Positions 8,301 to 8,480 of a stretch of 8,480 bases of DNA are shown one piece after another; the first letter of the stretch is position 1, and the number at the start of each line of letters is the position of its first letter. The DNA comes from an uncultured Treponema sp. (GTDB lineage: Bacteria > Spirochaetota > Spirochaetia > Treponematales > Treponemataceae): contig CAMWPF010000051.1 in NCBI GenBank assembly GCA_947176045.1, positions 1 through 8,480 of the forward strand, written 5' to 3'. Position numbers and translations under genes: made by a program. The notes beneath the pieces were generated by a model. It saw nothing but the letters and a program-made list of their open reading frames with translations. It made no database searches and was not told the DNA's origin.

Positions 8301-8480
8301 TGCCGTCGGACGGACGCGCAGCCCGTTCCGCCTCATCGGGAACAGGAATTTCATCGTCTACAAAATACAGGATTCCGTCCGAAAACGAACTGCCGTCCAC
8401 GACGAACTTCGCCGTAATGCCCACACGGACTTCCCGCCGTGCTGAAACGCCGCCGGCGGAAACTGTCAGCGTCCCGGAAC
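5392..8480 (-). CDS. Modular GH13 alpha-amylase-family enzyme with Ig-like stalk and CBM26-like module (5' end outside window)
   Basis: Probable extracellular alpha-glucan hydrolase acting on starch or maltodextrins. The frame is open to the window end and still reads as Ig-like strand sequence there, so the N-terminus is missing; the GTG at 8424 is not a credible start because no signal peptide follows. Numbering the first complete codon (8476-8478) as 1, domains in order are: a divergent InlB-type repeat (about 22-98), a clearer one (103-173, core VFAGWF), a BIG2 Ig-like domain (177-263), another Ig-like domain (271-354), a CBM26-like starch-binding module (361-455, with IHYFD and TTWPGVPM), an Ig-like domain (461-545), the GH13 barrel (559-963) and domain C (968-1028). 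GH13 motifs seen: region I DGVFGH (D669, H674), region II GWRLD (R724, nucleophile D726), region III VGEDW (acid/base E773), region IV ITNHD (H856, D857), then YYGDE. All catalytic residues are present. Only about 52 residues separate the region I His from the nucleophile, so domain B is very short. Exact specificity (amylase, neopullulanase-like, maltogenic) cannot be set by eye. Confidence 0.93.
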   Translation of the reverse strand, partial: SGTLTVSAGGVSARREVRVGITAKFVVDGSSFSDGILYFVDDEIPVPDEAERAARPSDGRIFKYWENGDRDRIGDAYGAYIVGEGTEFPEMVFEAKYDTAGTEYTVTFDAGEGSLSGATSATVLSGSRVPKPADPVLAGKVFAGWFVSLSSSSPWNFDTMVVTEDLTLHAKFVDKLVPVSSITITPSPLSLSVGTSDNSKTLSVNILPENATNRNVVWNSSDESVVQVSSMGVVKAVKAGTARVTASAADGSGVSASVEVTVTAAPVKELASITVSCESEVYVDASAAVSVRADYSDGSFSDVSSSAQVSVSPAGIVSVSGNIITGIAEGTVTVTASYTEGGVTKTQAKTVSVTKEEQPFDGIRILVAKSFNFPLIHYFDCEDKVKYPNTTWPGVPMDASDAADYAFEFAGVSKISLLITNQGGDKLTGGTSAAGEGDVILTEKGTYRITASGAEKIVNAKPGVSISPEGASVALNGSITVSITAVPALSSADITINGKKTTMYAAGTKSFPVSDYASSEGATVSVSVSAKNSLGTTTETKTYTVSKAPDVKIVTNFNELRIYQVMVSSFQDGDPSIGYRVAYGPSGALTGGDLQGIINALDYIKSLGCNALWMTPIFDSTGQSSDEKLNSTGYYTRNYFDIDPNFGTKAKFAELVEKCHSLGINVILDGVFGHWGDTIVASPNGKTPQRSHSKYDGCDYPASLEFFQEVASYWIDNYKIDGWRLDQCYQAGVMGSNVYTGGHNYWYEIRQSVESAARRNSGGWGSLGYMVGEDWNGDASVIQSQSINPGSAGGYGLRSCFDFPARYEIVKTFAQNEVGDKNTELGKALSYVYQTSSSKGYYHPDGYYPNLFITNHDLLRFGNLINWYNGGSPSGGGDYWGRHRVALASLAAYTGPITIYYGDEWGAIVEGYYKGGDLGAYNDNVARSSGKISGFSSSEQQLVDWTSALMKMRAENEALWNGSNRTVTAESNFYVGEKEYNGTKITYAINSGTGSRTFNASGTNLLTGAAVNGSVTVDSYSAAFVRQN

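Noticed and set aside
8422..8424. GTG at 8424 as the true start of the upstream amylase
   Set aside because: The frame stays open to the window end with Ig-like sequence (GTLTVSAGGVS) before it, and no signal peptide follows the GTG.
1..8480. CRISPR arrays, tRNA or rRNA genes, insertion sequences, defence or toxin systems
   Set aside because: No regularly spaced direct repeats, RNA gene signatures or transposase or defence motifs were seen; nearly all the sequence is used by three carbohydrate-related surface proteins.

Overview
The window holds three large secreted or surface proteins, all on the minus strand, that look like a starch-degradation locus. Reading in the direction of transcription (from high to low coordinates): (1) 8480-5392, the C-terminal 1028 codons of a modular GH13 alpha-amylase-family enzyme whose start lies beyond the window end; (2) 5287-1208, a complete lipoprotein of 1359 residues that carries a second, quite different GH13 catalytic domain; (3) 1110-1, the first 370 codons of a third lipoprotein with the same kind of N-terminal stalk, whose C-terminal part lies beyond the window start.

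The three proteins share one design. Where the N-terminus is visible it is a lipoprotein signal peptide (VSG-C in protein 2, LTA-C in protein 3), followed by a short Gly-rich linker (Gly/Pro-rich in protein 2). Then come InlB-B/Listeria-Bacteroides repeats (core GYVFxGWY) and bacterial Ig-like domains of the BIG2 type. In proteins 1 and 2 these are followed by a CBM26-like starch-binding module, further beta-sandwich domains and a C-terminal GH13 barrel with its beta-sheet domain C. The likely picture is cell-surface amylases held away from the membrane on an Ig-like stalk, binding starch through the CBM and hydrolysing alpha-1,4-glucan (inference from family knowledge).

The two gene junctions are 104 and 97 bases long. 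Each carries strong G+C-rich inverted repeats without a clean U-tract (a tandem pair at 5321-5381, and a 15-bp perfect stem at 1161-1194). Ribosome binding sites precede the two visible starts. There is no gene-free stretch over 300 bases. I see no RNA gene, mobile element or CRISPR array.

The organism cannot be fixed from this window. Lipoproteins combining InlB-type repeats, BIG2 domains and starch-active GH13/CBM26 modules fit a gut or rumen bacterium; a Treponema-like spirochaete is my first guess, with gut Firmicutes as the alternative. Sampled lines suggest that gene 3 is less G+C-rich (about 50%) than the catalytic part of gene 2 (about 60%). I found no sign of a non-metabolic novel system: the interest lies in the domain architecture, the unusual GH13 motif residues and spacings, and the intergenic hairpins.
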